In this document: piece by piece, positions 19,355 to 26,046 of the stretch | How the letters are laid out: the number at the start of each line of letters is the position of its first letter | How positions within the stretch are numbered: position 1 is the first letter of the stretch | From: Clostridiales bacterium | Lineage (GTDB): Bacteria > Bacillota > Clostridia > Peptostreptococcales > Acidaminobacteraceae | Assembly: GCA_016933835.1 (NCBI GenBank) | Contig: JAFGAC010000061.1 | Coordinates: 1 to 32,801, forward strand | Reading direction: 5' to 3' | DNA length: 32,801 bases | Notes under the pieces: model-generated | Told to the model about the DNA's origin: nothing | Seen by the model: the letters and a program-made list of their open reading frames with translations, nothing else | Databases searched by the model: none | Translations under genes and position numbers: made by a program

Positions 19355-19382
19355 TTGAAAAAATTAATTGAGATGTTATTGT
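19355..19382 (+). promoter_or_regulatory. Probable agrB1 promoter
   Basis: TTGAAA (19355-19360), 16 bases, TATTGT (19377-19382). The -35 lies 3 bases after the direct-repeat pair, a position suited to activation by a bound regulator. Confidence 0.5.
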
Positions 19383-19408
19383 GTTTGTAAATTGCCAGAG
19401 GAGTTTTT

Positions 19409-20020
19409 ATGATTAGACAATTTGCAAATAGGATAACATCTTTTTTGATTCAAGAGAATATCATTCTAAGAGATGATGCGGAGATATATCGTTATGGCAC
19501 GGAGCAGATTCTTATTAATCTCATGACTTTTGTTGTCATTGGAATCTTGGCAACGATAACGGGCACTTGGATTGAGACAATATTCTTTTTTGCTGGATTG
19601 ATTCCAATTAGAATGGTTGCAGGTGGATATCATGCGAAAACACCAAGAAGATGCAATGTACTAACATTCTCGGTGTATATAGCCAATATGATTTTGATTC
19701 ATTTTATGGGAAATCATATGATGTATTTACTAAGTTATACGGGATATGCGATAATTCTAACAATCATTTTACTGTTTGCTCCCGTTGATCATAAAAACAG
19801 GGTATTAAATGGAGTTGAAATAATTAAAGCTAGAAGAACTAGCAGAATCATTGGAGTGGTTATCATAGGATTTTGCATGGTGCTATCAGCACTATTTAAA
19901 TCAGAAAATGTTTTTTCAACAAGTATGATGATGGGTGCATTAACGGCATCAGTTTCATTATTCGTAGGAAGCATAGTAAGAGGAGGTGAAAAGAATGAAA
20001 AAGTTGAAGTTCTTGAGTAA
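19409..20020 (+). CDS. AgrB-type autoinducer-processing protease (copy 1, intact)
   Basis: This is a membrane cysteine endopeptidase that cleaves the C-terminal part of AgrD and helps cyclise the signal peptide. The 203-residue protein has several membrane helices and the catalytic pair His75 and Cys82 in GGYHAKTPRRC, with the same 7-residue spacing as in Staphylococcus aureus AgrB. AGAGGAG (19397-19403) precedes the ATG. Its last 26 bases overlap the start of agrD1. It is complete, unlike the related copy at 21899, and could serve either peptide precursor. The upstream direct repeats suggest control by the LytTR regulator. Confidence 0.93.
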   Translation: MIRQFANRITSFLIQENIILRDDAEIYRYGTEQILINLMTFVVIGILATITGTWIETIFFFAGLIPIRMVAGGYHAKTPRRCNVLTFSVYIANMILIHFMGNHMMYLLSYTGYAIILTIILLFAPVDHKNRVLNGVEIIKARRTSRIIGVVIIGFCMVLSALFKSENVFSTSMMMGALTASVSLFVGSIVRGGEKNEKVEVLE

Positions 20021-20213
20021 TTATGCCGGAATGTCGTTTGCTTTCTTGGCATTGGCTGTTGCACAGGTTGCATCAGTACGATTTAGTGTTATTTTATATC
20101 AGGATGCAGTTCTTGAAAAGTCAAGACTCTTCGAAAGTAGAATGGATATTTTTAGAATGTGTAGAGACAATGATAAAATGCTGTGTTTTTATACTTTGCC
20201 GGTAAGTGAATGA
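19995..20213 (+). CDS. AgrD-type autoinducer precursor (copy 1, frameshifted C-terminus)
   Basis: This is the precursor of a cyclic signal peptide: a 72-residue frame from ATG 19995 with GGAGGTG (19982-19988). The N-terminal amphipathic leader (KKLKFLSNYAGMSFAFLAL) matches AgrD proteins. The expected ring is Ser31-Val-Ile-Leu-Tyr35, with Ser in place of the usual Cys, predicting a lactone. After the ring the frame departs from copy 2 at a run of four A (20116-20119). Adding one A restores QDAVLEKVKTLRK-stop, matching QDEIPEKVKALRKTG of copy 2. As read, the C-terminal recognition tail is replaced by about 30 unrelated residues. This is either a disabling mutation or a sequencing error. Confidence 0.85.
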   Translation: MKKLKFLSNYAGMSFAFLALAVAQVASVRFSVILYQDAVLEKSRLFESRMDIFRMCRDNDKMLCFYTLPVSE

Positions 20214-20239
20214 ATTACAACCTAGAAAGGATGGAAGTT

Positions 20240-20830
20240 ATGAAAAAAATTTTTTTAATTATGCTTATGTTAATGCTATTGGTTTTTGCTAGTGTGGAAG
20301 TATCATATGCAGAGAATTTCATGAACGTACCAACTAAAGATGATGAAATTTTGCAAGGTGATACATATGATAAAGGTGATGGAAATATCAAAGTATTTGA
20401 TAGTGATGGGAAAATAATTTACTCAGGAAGTCAAACAAACTGGCTGAAAATAATAGATATAAATAAATCATCAGGTGGATCATTAGGATATTATGAAGGA
20501 GTTACTGATATATATTGGGAGTATGGTATTCCACTGTGGGGTAACTCAGGTCCAGTTGTCGAATGTGTTACGGCTTCATATGATGCTGATGGAAGTGATT
20601 ATTTATATGTCAAGAATGAGTTATATATAGAAGATGATGATGCATGGTATCGTTTGCAGTATTCAAGTGACACACGATTTGATGCCTTCGAAGCTGAAGC
20701 ATATACTGATCAACTTACATATGGATTTTATGGATATGTTGGTAGTGATTGGAGAGGAAATGGTACTCATATAATTGAAGATTCAGATGAAGGTTGGGAT
20801 GATACATTCTCAACTAGTGAGATTATTTAG
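20240..20830 (+). CDS. Secreted acidic protein of unknown function
   Basis: I do not recognise this 196-residue protein. It has a clear signal peptide (KKIFLIMLMLMLLVFASVEVSYA, cleavage expected before ENFMN, near residue 24). The mature part is rich in Asp, Gly, Tyr and Trp, suggesting an all-beta extracellular domain. It has a single Cys, in PVVECVTASYDADGSDYLYV. The start at 20240 is preferred because AAGGATGG lies 6-8 bases upstream; two earlier in-frame ATGs at 20210 and 20231 would spoil the signal peptide. It lies between the two agrBD cassettes, so it may be an agr-controlled exported product. Confidence 0.75.
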   Translation: MKKIFLIMLMLMLLVFASVEVSYAENFMNVPTKDDEILQGDTYDKGDGNIKVFDSDGKIIYSGSQTNWLKIIDINKSSGGSLGYYEGVTDIYWEYGIPLWGNSGPVVECVTASYDADGSDYLYVKNELYIEDDDAWYRLQYSSDTRFDAFEAEAYTDQLTYGFYGYVGSDWRGNGTHIIEDSDEGWDDTFSTSEII

Positions 20831-20892
20831 CTATAATATGAGGCTTATGCTTTCAATGCAAGGCTCAATAAAACTAATGATGGAGATGAAAA

Positions 20893-21852
20893 ATGAGAAA
20901 GAACATTGTTTATATTGTGATTCTCGTTACAGTTATAATTGCAATTTTCACTTTATCAAGTGATGAAGAAGATGAGGCAATGATACTAGAGAATGCTCAA
21001 GAAACTATGAGAGAAAGAATTAATTATAAGCTAACAGATTCTAATGGCCAATCTTCGGTGATAAATGAAATAACTTCAAGTGATCTTGAAATACACTTAA
21101 AAATAAGTCCATACATATCTACATCAAAAAAAGCAGCATATTTGATTTTTATGAATGGGAAACAAATAGCTTGTAGATGGGATGATGTGTTATCAATAGT
21201 TCATAAGAAAGAAATCCAGCCTAATGTTGATGAGTCAATTAAAATTACATTATCAAATATTCCAATGGGTGTTAGTACGTTTCATATAGGTGTAGTATAT
21301 TTTCCTGATAAGCTAGACTTTACTGAGGAGGATATATTGTTTTCTCAAGAAACCATGCTTAATTTAAAATCATTTACAGCTATAAGAGGCGAATCAACTA
21401 GCAAAGAAGTGTTTGTTCGTAATGATAAATATATTAACGAAATGGAGGTATATACAACAGAAAACGGAGATTTCTCAAAATATTATGATGAAATATTGAT
21501 TACTACAAAAAATGAGTATTCTAAGAATTCTAAGATATATTATCACTGGACTAATAATTATGAAACGACCAAAAATATGAGGTTTTCATTGCTTGTTGAT
21601 TGGAAACAAATTGAATGGCCAAACACAAATGATCTATTTATCGACACATCAATTAATCCTGGAGAATCTATTACGATAAGATTAGACCTTGAAAAATTCT
21701 CAAATAATGGTGAACAACTAGTTGTGGTTTCATTTCAAAATCCAGGGATATCATTTTGGTATTATGATGAAAATGACAAAAATAACTCGATTAAAGCAAG
21801 TGGTGAAGGAGCTTTAGCATTTTCAACTTATAGATTATTTCTGAACGAATAA
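20893..21852 (+). CDS. Membrane-anchored extracytoplasmic protein, unknown function
   Basis: I do not recognise this 319-residue protein. One N-terminal hydrophobic helix (about residues 4-22, YIVILVTVIIAIFTL) with no clear cleavage site would anchor it, leaving an acidic linker (SSDEEDEAM) and a large outer domain. The outer part looks beta-rich (LEIHLKISPYISTSKKAAYLIF, then SITIRLDLEKF, QLVVVSFQNPGISFWYYDEND). No catalytic motif is evident. GGAGATG precedes the ATG at 20893. It lies between agrD1 and agrB2 and may be co-expressed with the agr genes. Confidence 0.75.
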   Translation: MRKNIVYIVILVTVIIAIFTLSSDEEDEAMILENAQETMRERINYKLTDSNGQSSVINEITSSDLEIHLKISPYISTSKKAAYLIFMNGKQIACRWDDVLSIVHKKEIQPNVDESIKITLSNIPMGVSTFHIGVVYFPDKLDFTEEDILFSQETMLNLKSFTAIRGESTSKEVFVRNDKYINEMEVYTTENGDFSKYYDEILITTKNEYSKNSKIYYHWTNNYETTKNMRFSLLVDWKQIEWPNTNDLFIDTSINPGESITIRLDLEKFSNNGEQLVVVSFQNPGISFWYYDENDKNNSIKASGEGALAFSTYRLFLNE

Positions 21853-21898
21853 TGCAATACGAATCGATTCTTCGATGGAAGTTTTTCGAGGAGTTTTT

Positions 21899-22516
21899 AT
21901 GATTAGACAACTTGCAAATATGATAGCATCTTTTTTAATTCAAGAGGATATCATCCGCAGAGATGATGCGGATATATATCACTATAGCACAGAACAAATC
22001 CTTATCAATTCTATAACATTTTCTGTTGTTGGTGTCGGTGTCTTCGCAACAATAATAGGTATGTAAATTGAAACGTTGTTTTTCTTTGTCGGATTGATTC
22101 CAATTAGAATGATTGCAGGTGGATATCATGCGAAAACACCAGGAAGATGCAATGAACTAACATTCTCTGTGTATATAGCCAATATGATTTTGATCAGTCT
22201 AATGAAAAGTCATATAACGTATCCTTTGATGTATACAATAAATATGATAATTATAGTGATGATTTTTCGCGCTGCTCCAGTGGATAATAAAAATAGAGTG
22301 CTGGATGAATTTGAGTTGAGCAAGGCTAAAAAAAGCAGTAGAATTACAGGCGTTATAATCGTAGGATTTTGTGCAGTTTCATTAGTATTGTTTGGACTAA
22401 GTAATACTATTTCAATAAGCACTATGATGGGTGCATTAACGGCATCAGTTTCATTGTTCATAGGAAGTCTGGCAAGGGGAGGTGAAAAGTATGAAGAAGC
22501 TGAAATTTCAAAATAA
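21899..22516 (+). pseudogene. agrB copy 2, interrupted by an in-frame stop
   Basis: The gene starts at ATG 21899 after GAGGAG and encodes an AgrB closely related to copy 1 (MIRQLANMIASFLIQEDII against MIRQFANRITSFLIQENII). At 22064-22066 TAA replaces the TGG (Trp54) codon of copy 1. The frame then continues uninterrupted through the catalytic GGYHAKTPGRC (His and Cys kept) to the stop at 22514. The reading frame and active site are otherwise well kept, so the nonsense change looks recent. TGG to TAA needs two base changes. A downstream TTG at 22076 has no ribosome site. Its 3' end overlaps agrD2 by 26 bases, as in cassette 1. Confidence 0.85.
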
Positions 22517-22643
22517 ATATGCTTGTACATCATTTGCTATGTTTGCACTAGTTGTTGCACAAGTTGCATCAACAAGGTTCAGTGTTATTTTTTATCAGGA
22601 TGAAATTCCTGAAAAAGTTAAAGCACTTCGAAAAACAGGATGA
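22491..22643 (+). CDS. AgrD-type autoinducer precursor (copy 2, intact)
   Basis: This is a 50-residue signal-peptide precursor. The N-terminal amphipathic leader is KKLKFQNKYACTSFAMFALV. The ring segment is Ser31-Val-Ile-Phe-Tyr35, preceded by VASTRF. The acidic C-terminal tail QDEIPEKVKALRKTG has the Glu/Pro pattern AgrB needs. Ser replaces the usual ring Cys, so a five-membered lactone ring like that of Staphylococcus intermedius is predicted. GGGGAGGTG precedes the ATG, inside the end of agrB2. Because agrB2 is interrupted, processing may depend on AgrB1. Exact peptide ends cannot be read from sequence. Confidence 0.88.
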   Translation: MKKLKFQNKYACTSFAMFALVVAQVASTRFSVIFYQDEIPEKVKALRKTG

Positions 22644-22814
22644 GATTAAAGGAAAACGAGGAATTTGGATACTGTGATAAAGAGTAAGCCATTTAAGTGG
22701 AAGTATTTTGAGAAAGAAAGCATATTATTATGTGTGAGATAGTACAATCTTGAAATGGTCCATGAACGTGGTTGCACAACAAAAAAATAATGTATTATAA
22801 GAGGAGGAATCATA

Positions 22815-23264
22815 ATGAAAAAAACTCGAATTCTCGTAAGCTTAGTAATACTAATGGTTTTATTTGGAAGCATTTCAGCTTCTGCATCTACCTTTAAAGA
22901 CATCAGTGTTACCTCGGACTCGAAGCTCACAATCCTCAAAGGTGACAGCGGTAACACAAAAATCCAAGCAGCTTGCCTCTATGGGAATGGTGTATGTCAA
23001 GCTGTAGCCCATGGTACAGCATATGTTTACATTAATGGTATCTTAGAGTATGAAGGATCGGCATGGCAATGTGCAAACTGTTTAACCGTTTATGGAACAG
23101 AATTCGATCCGAATGATACCGGTGGAAATGCTGGCAAATTCGTATCTTGGCCGCTTAATTATGAAATCAGCTGGTATGGTGCTTATATTTATGCATCATC
23201 ATACACGACTATTTCCGATGTATCTACACAATTGCCTGGTATTAGTTTTATCTATACTTATTAG
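22815..23264 (+). CDS. Secreted small Cys-containing protein with YGNGV segment
   Basis: This is an unrecognised 149-residue exported protein. The signal peptide KKTRILVSLVILMVLFGSISASA is followed by a mature domain rich in Gly, Tyr and Thr. Four Cys lie in two pairs: CLYGNGVC (near residue 54) and WQCANC (near 89). YGNGV followed by Cys resembles the pediocin box of class IIa bacteriocins, but the protein is about three times too long, and that motif is normally at the mature N-terminus. The CxxC pairs might instead bind zinc or form disulfides. GAGGAGG precedes the ATG. Upstream TTGCAC (22772) and TATTAT (22793) are poorly spaced as a promoter. Confidence 0.75.
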   Translation: MKKTRILVSLVILMVLFGSISASASTFKDISVTSDSKLTILKGDSGNTKIQAACLYGNGVCQAVAHGTAYVYINGILEYEGSAWQCANCLTVYGTEFDPNDTGGNAGKFVSWPLNYEISWYGAYIYASSYTTISDVSTQLPGISFIYTY

Positions 23265-23335
23265 TACGCTGAATAATAATACTTATGGCGAAATATATCG
23301 TTTGTCATAGATATTTTTTCTCTTCTAATGAGTTA

Positions 23336-23344
23336 TGTTATAAT
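23336..23344 (+). promoter_or_regulatory. Extended -10 promoter of the lipoprotein gene
   Basis: TGTTATAAT (23336-23344) is a consensus extended -10. No good -35 is seen 17 bases upstream. It lies 47 bases before the ATG at 23392. Confidence 0.5.
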
Positions 23345-23391
23345 GTTTATGGAATTACTTATTAAATCTTTCAAGAGGGAAAGGAGCAAAA

Positions 23392-23967
23392 ATGAAACAC
23401 AGAAAATTTAATCTGCTTCTCATACTGCTTGTTGTCATATTGAGCGGCTGTTATTCCGAGCAGCAATCTACAGTAGAAGAAAATAGCAGTATAAATAATA
23501 CTATTACATCTGAACAAGAGCTTGTACGGTCATTTCTAGAAAAAATATATACTTCTAGCGACGAAGGAATTTTAAAACTAGAAGAATTACGATCCTCATT
23601 AGAAAAGGAAGCTAGTACAAATGAGGGCACAAAAATTTCAGAGCCTCCATGCTTAACCAGCTATTTTGAATATATACACGATATATACGACGAATATCTG
23701 AGTGACGATGCTTTTGACAAATTTGTTGGAAACCGACTCTTAGATGCAGCAGCATGGATGTATGTTAAAAATGAACTTAAACTTTCAATTGCGCACATTA
23801 CAATCAACTATAACGACGGTCAGGGTGGTTATGACTTTGAGGTTACATACAATTTGATCTCCAAAGATGGCAGTATCACTGATAGTATTGTCACAAGTGG
23901 GATTTTAGTTGTCGAAGAAAAGATTGTTCATGGGCGTATCGATCCAATTGGAACCTATATCCAGTGA
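23392..23967 (+). CDS. Predicted lipoprotein of unknown function
   Basis: This 191-residue protein has a lipobox, ILSGC (Cys20), after the hydrophobic stretch FNLLLILLVVILSG, so it should be lipid-anchored on the outer face of the membrane. The mature part begins with a Ser/Glu/Asn-rich linker, then a mixed domain (EQELVRSFLEKIYTSSDEGILKLEEL, ending ILVVEEKIVHGRIDPIGTYI). No family is recognised. AAAGGAG precedes the ATG. It is the last intact protein gene of segment A and is followed by a terminator. Confidence 0.78.
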   Translation: MKHRKFNLLLILLVVILSGCYSEQQSTVEENSSINNTITSEQELVRSFLEKIYTSSDEGILKLEELRSSLEKEASTNEGTKISEPPCLTSYFEYIHDIYDEYLSDDAFDKFVGNRLLDAAAWMYVKNELKLSIAHITINYNDGQGGYDFEVTYNLISKDGSITDSIVTSGILVVEEKIVHGRIDPIGTYIQ

Positions 23968-24050
23968 CCCTTTCGCATGAGTCGAGTATTTAAACGCCCT
24001 AAACAGGCATCGGGTAATAACAGCATAATTTGCTTATACAATCAAAGAAA

Positions 24051-24086
24051 AAGCCTCTGTTCCAAAATAGAAACAGAAGCTTTTTT
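24051..24086 (+). terminator. Terminator after the lipoprotein gene
   Basis: AAGCCTCTGTT (24051-24061) pairs with AACAGAAGCTT, with one mismatch, and ends in six T (24081-24086). The intron remnant begins 4 bases later. Confidence 0.8.
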
Positions 24087-24089
24087 GAT

Positions 24090-24365
24090 GTGCCTAGCAT
24101 GGGCACAATATTATGGGTTAAAGTCCCTAGTCTGCCATTGTAGACGGAAAGACATGGCCAATGGCAAGGGTGTCGTGAGTAATTGCGAATCTGAAGGAAG
24201 CCGTAAGGCAAATCTCTGGTCTGATGAACAGAAATCACATTAGGCTACAGTTAAGGATAGGGCTGCACTACAAGTCAAAGTCCAATAACTACTCGGAATT
24301 AACTGTAGTAAATGTGGCAGATAGATGGAGAGAATGATTGTGTTCTTACTTGGGGAGATCTCATG
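24090..24365 (+). mobile_element. Group II intron 5' remnant (no reverse transcriptase)
   Basis: The stretch reads like the 5' domains of a bacterial group II intron: GTGCCTAGCATGGGCAC at the start, TGGGTTAAAGTCCC, GGAAGCCGTAAGGCAAA, CTGATGAACAGAAATCAC, and AAATGTGGCAGATAGATGG then TTACTTGGGGAGATCTC near the point where an intron ORF would begin. I recognise this from the general pattern of such introns, not from an alignment. No intron-encoded protein and no domain V hairpin follow, so it is a deleted fragment and should be unable to splice. The frames that cross it are not considered genes. Confidence 0.55.
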
Positions 24366-24767
24366 AACATAACGGGTGCAATACAACATTTAATAAATAG
24401 AATAACTAAAGCTATACTGATTTTAGCTGATGCTTTGTCAGCGCAAAAAAGAGTTTACACTCACACACAAAGTGGTCTAATATCAATAGAAAGTAAAGCC
24501 CCTAGCAGCGAACTAGAGGCTTTACAAAATAGTCGAACAGGGTTATCCCTGGGCGGTTATTGCATACAATTTAAATGCTTACTTACAATAGCCGGGCCTA
24601 ACGGTTATTTTTTTTGGCTCTGTTAGACTTTAGTGTTGGCATTTAATTAAGTTTATTATTTTTGAGCGCATAAAATATCAAAACAGCAGAGCATTCATGT
24701 GATATGCTCCCCTCAAAGTCGCTAGTTGAAATAAAAAAACTGATATATTAAGTAGGAGTATATTTTA
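24366..24767 (+). other. Gene-free stretch with consecutive hairpins
   Basis: A frame from 24312 crosses this stretch but has no ribosome site or family features. Three hairpins stand in a row: GTAAAGCC-C-CTAG (24493-24505) with CTAG-A-GGCTTTAC (24513-24525); CAGGG-TTAT-CCCTG (24538-24551); and CGGTTATTG (24554-24562) with CAATAGCCG (24586-24594). Eight T follow at 24608-24615. This resembles the 3' end of a small RNA gene or an antisense/toxin locus, but no toxin peptide was found. The remainder up to 24767 shows nothing beyond the IS gene's ribosome site. Confidence 0.4.
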
Positions 24768-24989
24768 ATGAGAAGGAAAACCAAATTTTCATACGAAACA
24801 AAGATAGCTGTTGTTCAACGATGTCTCATAGGGAAGAGTAATTCTAACTATGAAGCATTATTGTTGGGGATCAGTCCCACAAGAGTCCGAGAATGGATCA
24901 CAGTGTATGATTTATTAGGAGATTTAGGACTAATAACATCCAGTAAAAATTCAGTCTATTCTGCTGCTCTTAAGCAATGCATCAGGTGA
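24768..24989 (+). pseudogene. Truncated IS3-type transposase OrfA
   Basis: The N-terminal helix-turn-helix part of an IS3/IS150-type transposase subunit remains: KFSYETKIAVVQRCLIGKSN, then GISPTRVREWITVYDLLGDLGL, then the start of a second unit (YSAALKQ). Full-length OrfA proteins run on for roughly 100 more residues and are followed by the DDE OrfB. Here the similarity stops after about 68 residues and a different sequence begins (24960-25131). GTAGGAG precedes the ATG. No terminal inverted repeats were identified. It marks a deletion junction in segment A. Confidence 0.7.
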
Positions 24990-25131
24990 CGTCATTATTG
25001 TTGGAATTCATTCTGCAGAGTATGGTGGTAACAGTTCGTATGGTCACTTTCTTGAAAGAACAAGAATTGTGGTTAGTGATGGTGTAGGTCCACCTCCACC
25101 ACAAAAGAATGTAACTATTGATACATTATGA
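24960..25131 (+). pseudogene. C-terminal fragment of an unknown protein, ending across the repeat
   Basis: A frame with no start codon reads SNASGDVIIVGIHSAEYGGN, then YGHFLERTRIVVSDG, VGPPPPQKN and VTIDTL-stop (TGA at 25129-25131). Upstream stops (TAATAA near 24931) show it is cut off from any beginning, and it is fused to the truncated transposase DNA. The Gly-Pro-Pro-Pro-Pro run is encoded by the 13-bp attachment-like core. A related decayed tail (LLERIRIVLRVGVGPPPP) is found at 31907-31974. I do not recognise the parent family. Confidence 0.5.
25043..25101 (+). repeat. 59-bp repeat with attachment core copy 2
   Basis: This 59-bp block matches 31901-31959 at 54 of 59 positions by my alignment and ends with the core TCCACCTCCACCA (25089-25101), identical to the ssrA 3' end. 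The left part does not resemble ssrA, as expected if it is an element-derived arm joined to the target core. It marks the proposed right end of segment A. Confidence 0.7.
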
Positions 25132-25162
25132 ACCCACTGAAATCAGTGGGTTTCGTTTTTTT
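25131..25162 (+). terminator. Terminator following att copy 2
   Basis: AACCCACTGA (25131-25140) pairs with TCAGTGGGTT (25143-25152), followed by TCG and a run of eight T (25155-25162). Like the ssrA terminator, it lies shortly after the 13-bp core. Confidence 0.9.
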
Positions 25163-25470
25163 GTCGATTTGATTAACTGAAAATAGAGATATTTAGAAAT
25201 TTTGAGGGGAGTCTCTAAGAGAGATGCACCACTCTAGGGTGCAAAATGTACCAAAAAATATTCAAATAATTCTTGGTGCATTTTAAATAGATTGAGAAAA
25301 GCAAAGTGTGTAATTTGGAGCATTAATAAATTGTGTAGAGAAGGGTTTGATCAACTCCACTATTTAAAATATTTCCATTTAAGGATTGTTGCAGACTATA
25401 ATGCCGGAGCAAAGCTCTGGCTACATTTTTATGTGAAATAAATGATATAATGTAAATAAGTGGATATAAT
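25163..25470 (+). other. Gene-free stretch with hairpins before the sigma gene
   Basis: No gene is seen. Hairpins include TGCACC-ACTCTA-GGGTGCA (about 25226-25244) and a 12-bp stem AAAATGTACCAA with TTGGTGCATTTT just after it. GCCGGAGC-AAA-GCTCTGGC (25403-25421) with TTTTT at 25425 resembles a terminator. An extended -10 TGATATAAT (25443-25451) lies 32 bases before the sigma-factor start and is the best promoter candidate. Confidence 0.45.
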
Positions 25471-25482
25471 GAGGTGATTTAT

Positions 25483-26046
25483 TTGTTGGCATTCTTGATG
25501 GTTGTAGAAGATGAAATAAAAAGATGTAAATTGGGAGAAATATATATTCATTATTATAAAGAATTATTCATAACAGCATATTCGATTTTGAAGGATTATC
25601 AAGAGGCAGAAGATATGGTTCAGAATGTTGTAATAAAGCTTTCAAATAATTTAGATAAAATATCTGAAATAAAGTGTAAGAAAACCAGGTCTTATCTGGT
25701 TATTATAATAAGGAATCTTTGTTACGATGCATATAATCATAAAAAGGGAATAATATATCTATCTGAAAATGAAATAGAAAAGATCCCTGTGAATATGGGA
25801 ATCGGCATGGAAGAATATATTCTTGGTATAGAAAAGAGTGAGAAAATTGCAAAACTGCTAAGTGAAATACATCAACCCTATGCGGATATTCTGACATTAA
25901 GATTTTTTTATCAGTTATCTATAAATGAGATTTCAGAGCTGTTGGATATAACATGTGACAATGTCAGTGTGAGGATTCACAGGGCATTGAATACATTGGA
26001 GAATGTTATTAGAAAAGAAGGTGAAACTGTTGAACAAAGGGTCTAG
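25483..26046 (+). CDS. ECF-like sigma-70 family factor
   Basis: This is a 187-residue alternative sigma factor. Region 2 spans about residues 20-85 (YYKELFITAYSILKDYQEAEDMVQNV, then TRSYLVIIIRNLCYDAYNHKK). Region 4 is near 125-175 (LTLRFFYQLSINEISELLDI, then VSVRIHRALNTLENVI, a helix-turn-helix). There is no region 1 or 3. The TTG at 25483 is chosen because GAGGTG (25471-25476) is 6 bases upstream; the ATG at 25498 is 21 bases away. It overlaps the next gene by 17 bases, which should couple the two translationally. It probably drives the secreted-protein genes that follow. Confidence 0.85.
   Translation: MLAFLMVVEDEIKRCKLGEIYIHYYKELFITAYSILKDYQEAEDMVQNVVIKLSNNLDKISEIKCKKTRSYLVIIIRNLCYDAYNHKKGIIYLSENEIEKIPVNMGIGMEEYILGIEKSEKIAKLLSEIHQPYADILTLRFFYQLSINEISELLDITCDNVSVRIHRALNTLENVIRKEGETVEQRV

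Noticed and set aside
23977-24243. 88-codon frame over the terminator and intron remnant
   Set aside because: It runs through a terminator hairpin and RNA-structure-type sequence and has no ribosome site.
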